NCBI GenBank assembly: GCA_026413225.1 | Contig: CM048557.1 | Coordinates: 20,252,871 to 20,316,870 of the forward strand | Direction: 5' to 3' | Source: Otis tarda | Taxonomy: Eukaryota; Chordata; Aves; Otidiformes; Otididae | DNA length: 64,000 nt | Shown: positions 61,766-64,000 of the stretch, one piece after another | Layout of the letters: every line of letters starts with the position of its first letter | How positions within the stretch are numbered: position 1 is the stretch's first letter | Notes under the pieces: generated by a model | What the model was told of the DNA's origin: nothing | The model's input: only the letters and a program-made list of their open reading frames with translations | Databases searched by the model: none | Translations under genes and position numbers: made by a program

Positions 61766-64000
61766 CCTCTACGTAGCATCAACGGGTCTTCATGCAAGTT
61801 AAGATAGAAGCAACAGTTTGCAGTTTCCATCTCATTTCATCCGACCTGTTTTTGCTTCCCTGAAGCTCTGTCCTGAGCCATCAGTGACCCTTTTAGCGGG
61901 AGATAATGGTGCTATTACAGCTGCAATGATTACTAACGACACTAATGCTGGCAATAGGCACTGCTGGCATTGAGGTGGCTCAACACCTGTTTCTAAAATG
62001 TAAAATTAAAGGCAAACACGTTAATCTGTTTGAGTAACATCACCTTGGAAAGTATGCAGCGATGGGACCAAGTTGTTGGTGAGACCATGCTACTGTCAGG
62101 TGTTAGAGGAAGGAAAACACATTATTGCACTGAGGCTATCTGCGGCTCCACTCTCTGGCCATGTGGCGCGCGGCGAGAGACACGCGTCCACAGCTTGGGC
62201 TGGGGGGAGGAATACCATCTGCATTTTGCAGGAGACCTTGGGTGGTCATTTTAGATCAGTGCAGGGCCAGAGTTAGAGCATTTGAAATTTTGTATGTGAA
62301 AAAATAAGCTTTTCTGTCTTCAGCCACTAAAAGGGAGGTCCTTTCCTTCATCTGCCAGCTGGTTTGGGATTAAGCAGAGCAGAGAGTCAGTCTCTGCCAT
62401 TTGCAAGTGAGAGCTCTGAGCACCTCAGCTCTTCTCTCTGAGCTCTGCCTGAAATTGTGTCTTTGACAGCGAGAAACACTTCTGGTAAATCCCAGTGAAA
62501 ACCAGGAGATAGCTGATGATCTCCATTCTGGCCAGTAAGTTCGCTTTTAATAGGAGAAGATAGACCAGGGGTAGTCCACTGGGTTTCATGGGTCTGATTT
62601 TGGCAGGATGGCTCCTCTCTCTCTTTCACAACATTACCCCATTTTTTTGATACCTCTGTGCTCAGCTTTCCTGCCACCAATAGCATGCTCGTACCTCATA
62701 CCTTCTTCTGCTTAAATGCTACATTTTTTTTTTCCCCTGCCTAAAAAGGTCCATTTTAAATGCTGGGGAGAAGATGATCTTCAAACTTCCCATTGCTCTA
62801 AATTTTGAGACTACAAGTGCACAGCACCACTGAAAAGGAGACATTTTCATCTGTTTGAACTCTGCTGCTTGTTTAATTTAGAATAAGCCTGATTCTCCAT
62901 ACACAGTATAAATCAGGAGGAAGTTCACCAAAATCAGCAGAACACCTTGGGACTTGAACCAGATGCTGGATTTCTTGAGTAGCCAGAGTAATTCCATCCA
63001 TCAGCATCTAGGAGGTAGGAAGTCCCATATGCCCCTGTCATGGCTTTAAGTGTGAAGTATCATATGTTTGCTAAATGACTGCAGTTGCAAAAAGGCTCAT
63101 GAGAAGTGCTAAATCTCTGATGAGCATACAGGGAGGGGGCTCATTTGTTCAAGCGGATGCGAGACAAGGTTATCAGTTACATCCCCTGCCATGTAGGTCT
63201 TTCGGCCTCCTGCTAATAAATCCAAGTTGTGATGCTCAACTACAGTTAATGGCATCTCTGCACGATGTGTAACACTATCTCTGTCTCCCTTCCCCTCAAA
63301 AAAGATATTGGATGTATTTGAATGACCTAGTGGTATACCCATGAAGAGGGTTTCAGGTTTCAGCAAGATACCAGTACAGGGAATTCGCATACTCAGACCT
63401 TCTTTCTACTGAGAGACATGGAATTAGCAGCTACATAGGATAAAACCTAGCATTTTACCCCATTTGAAGTTGATTGTCAAAGCCAGGAGCCAAAGCCTTG
63501 TGCCACTCATGCTTCCTCCAGAACAGGGAGCCCCCACCCAGCATCTCACAAAAAAGGGACGAGTTGCAGAATTACCCTACAGATGCCCTTAGCAGTCATT
63601 TTCCTGTGGTCACCACACTGTGTGAGGTCCAATGGACCTCAGTCCAGTGGTCACCTTGGAAAAGCTCTGGAGCAGGGTGTTCCCCAGGTTAATCGCATGC
63701 TGAGATTTGCCATTTAGAGTTTTCCTTCTCGCACTTTTGAACGTTACCTGAGCTCAGCTGAACTCATGTTTTCTTGACAGTAGAACTTTGTGAGGAAGCT
63801 CCTCTATCCACTGTCTTCACTCTTCTGGGTAGCTTCCCTGCTGGGCTTCCCTCTTCCCTGGGGCTTACCCCACTGATGTAGCAAAAAAAAAAAGCAATTT
63901 TATTTTGTGCTGGAAGTGTCACATTATTAATCTGTTGCTTCTCTTACTCTTGGCTAACCAGATCCTGGAGGTAGCTTCAAAACGCTCGTGGTATTTCTGC
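61766..64000. other. INS 5' flank to the window edge
   Basis: No coding exon recognised. Vertebrate synteny predicts TH upstream of INS in the same orientation. The only hint is a minus-strand AATAAA at 63904-63899 that could end a TH 3'UTR, which is weak evidence alone. Confidence 0.4.

Overview
This is avian chromosomal DNA carrying the insulin and IGF2 genes. Both lie on the minus strand, so transcription runs from high to low coordinates. The bird assignment rests on preproinsulin and prepro-IGF-II reading frames of the galliform/neoavian type: insulin A-chain motif CCHNTC, B chain ending SPKA, a 107-residue preproinsulin and a 187-residue IGF-II precursor. It also rests on the repeats, which are CR1 LINE fragments of young and old classes plus one solo LTR resembling avian ERVL-type LTRs. 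There are no bacterial-type operons, no tRNA/rRNA genes and no CRISPR array.

Layout. Positions 1-18,200 lie downstream of IGF2 and I see no protein gene there. They hold a 5'-truncated CR1 with a reverse-transcriptase remnant (about 3,797-4,990), a solo LTR (7,263-7,750) and an old L3/CR1-clade relic (about 10,020-10,480). IGF2 occupies about 18,210-36,736. It has a GC-rich TATA promoter, a 5'-untranslated exon 1, coding exons 2, 3 and 4, and a 3'UTR of about 2.35 kb. Positions 36,780-57,780 are intergenic, with one CR1 3' end at about 47,317-47,671. INS occupies about 57,785-61,637, with its promoter just above that. The right-hand 2.3 kb is INS upstream sequence. In other vertebrates TH lies upstream of INS, but no TH coding exon is visible before the window ends.

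How the genes relate. Both encode secreted hormones of the insulin/IGF superfamily and have matching structure: an untranslated first exon, a signal-peptide/B-domain exon, and a further exon carrying the A domain. This is the conserved TH-INS-IGF2 synteny block. All splice junctions proposed here were read directly: each has GT/AG ends and the reading phases join exactly to give the family-typical lengths.

Most notable observation. IGF2 exon 1 contains a 39-codon open frame, starting at an ATG at 36,333. It ends exactly at the splice donor in phase 0 and joins in frame through VQR to the canonical IGF-II start. This predicts an N-terminally extended 229-residue precursor, similar in arrangement to the long human IGF2 isoform but built from unrelated sequence. 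Exon 1 also contains upstream ORFs. No wholly new system was found.
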